Positions 6,082-6,278 of a DNA stretch of 6,278 bases are shown piece by piece. Position 1 is the stretch's first letter. Each line of letters opens with the position of its first letter. Both the position numbers and the translations under genes were made by a program. The stretch is from the NCBI GenBank assembly GCA_001771975.1, contig MERE01000146.1, positions 1 to 6,278 of the forward strand, in the 5' to 3' direction. Source of the stretch: Betaproteobacteria bacterium RIFCSPLOWO2_02_FULL_68_150 (GTDB lineage: Bacteria; Pseudomonadota; Gammaproteobacteria; Burkholderiales; SG8-39). A model generated the notes under the pieces. The model was given only the letters and a program-made list of their open reading frames with translations. It made no database searches and was not told the origin of the DNA.

Positions 6082-6278
6082 ATGCCCCCGCGCGACGACT
6101 TCTTCAACCTCTACCGGCACGGTTTCGTGCGTGTCGCGCTGGCCACGCCGACGGTGCGCGTCGGCGATCCGGGGTTCAACCGCGAGGCGACGCTGGCGCT
6201 GATGCGCGAGGCGGCGCGCCGGCGCGCGCGGGTGGCGGTATTTCCCGAGCTGGGACTGTCGGCCTACAGCTGCGAGGA
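6082..6278 (+). CDS. nadE: Glutamine-dependent NAD+ synthase, N-terminal part (runs off the right edge)
   Basis: Sixty-five codons plus two bases are visible. The N-terminus DDFFNLYRHGFVRVALATPTVRVGDP (residues 5-30) followed by RVAVFPELGLSAYSCE (50-65) is characteristic of the long, two-domain NAD+ synthase. Its N-terminal nitrilase-type glutaminase domain releases ammonia from glutamine, and its C-terminal domain amidates deamido-NAD+ using ATP, the last step of NAD biosynthesis in the cytoplasm. E56 in FPELGLSAYS corresponds to the catalytic Glu of the Glu-Lys-Cys glutaminase triad; the Lys and Cys lie beyond the edge. Full proteins are about 680 residues. The ATG at 6082 is preferred, with an in-frame GTG at 6079 possible. 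It is divergent from the toxin gene. Confidence 0.9.
   Translation, partial: MPPRDDFFNLYRHGFVRVALATPTVRVGDPGFNREATLALMREAARRRARVAVFPELGLSAYSCE

Overview
This GC-rich, gene-dense window looks like a betaproteobacterial chromosome, most likely Burkholderiales or a relative. That placement is inferred from how the CorA, aminotransferase and NAD synthase proteins read, not from a marker gene. Six protein genes and one two-part toxin-antitoxin-like module fill almost all of it; the aminotransferase and nadE run off the edges. No tRNA, rRNA, CRISPR array, insertion sequence or transposase gene was seen.

Layout. (1) Positions 1-480, minus strand: N-terminal 160 residues of a class I/II PLP-dependent aminotransferase. 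(2) 481-573: a 93-bp divergent intergenic gap almost entirely filled by an 80-bp imperfect hairpin with 24-bp arms, resembling dispersed REP/MITE-type repeats. (3) 574-5463, plus strand: a tightly packed run of three genes, corA (Mg2+/Co2+ channel), a class I SAM methyltransferase with an N-terminal signal peptide, and a 1088-residue protein with two zinc ribbons, a class III nucleotide cyclase domain, a STAND/AAA-type ATPase domain and a TPR-like C-terminal half. corA and the methyltransferase overlap by 10 nt, and the methyltransferase and cyclase are 10 nt apart, so co-transcription is likely. (4) 6036 down to about 5271, minus strand: a toxin-first TumE/TumA-like pair, convergent with the cyclase gene. 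The antitoxin frame runs 193 nt into the cyclase 3' end on the opposite strand. (5) From 6082, plus strand: the first 65 codons of glutamine-dependent NAD+ synthase (nadE), divergent from the toxin.

How the genes fit together. The aminotransferase, corA and nadE are housekeeping or transport genes. The least ordinary parts are the multidomain cyclase/ATPase/TPR protein downstream of an ion channel, the TumE/TumA-like module between that gene and nadE, and the hairpin that supplies nearly all the sequence between the two divergent genes at the left end. The cyclase protein plausibly couples a sensed input (TPR/ATPase) to cyclic-nucleotide production, but its ligand and product cannot be read from sequence. 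Both usual purine-selecting positions of the cyclase are non-canonical.
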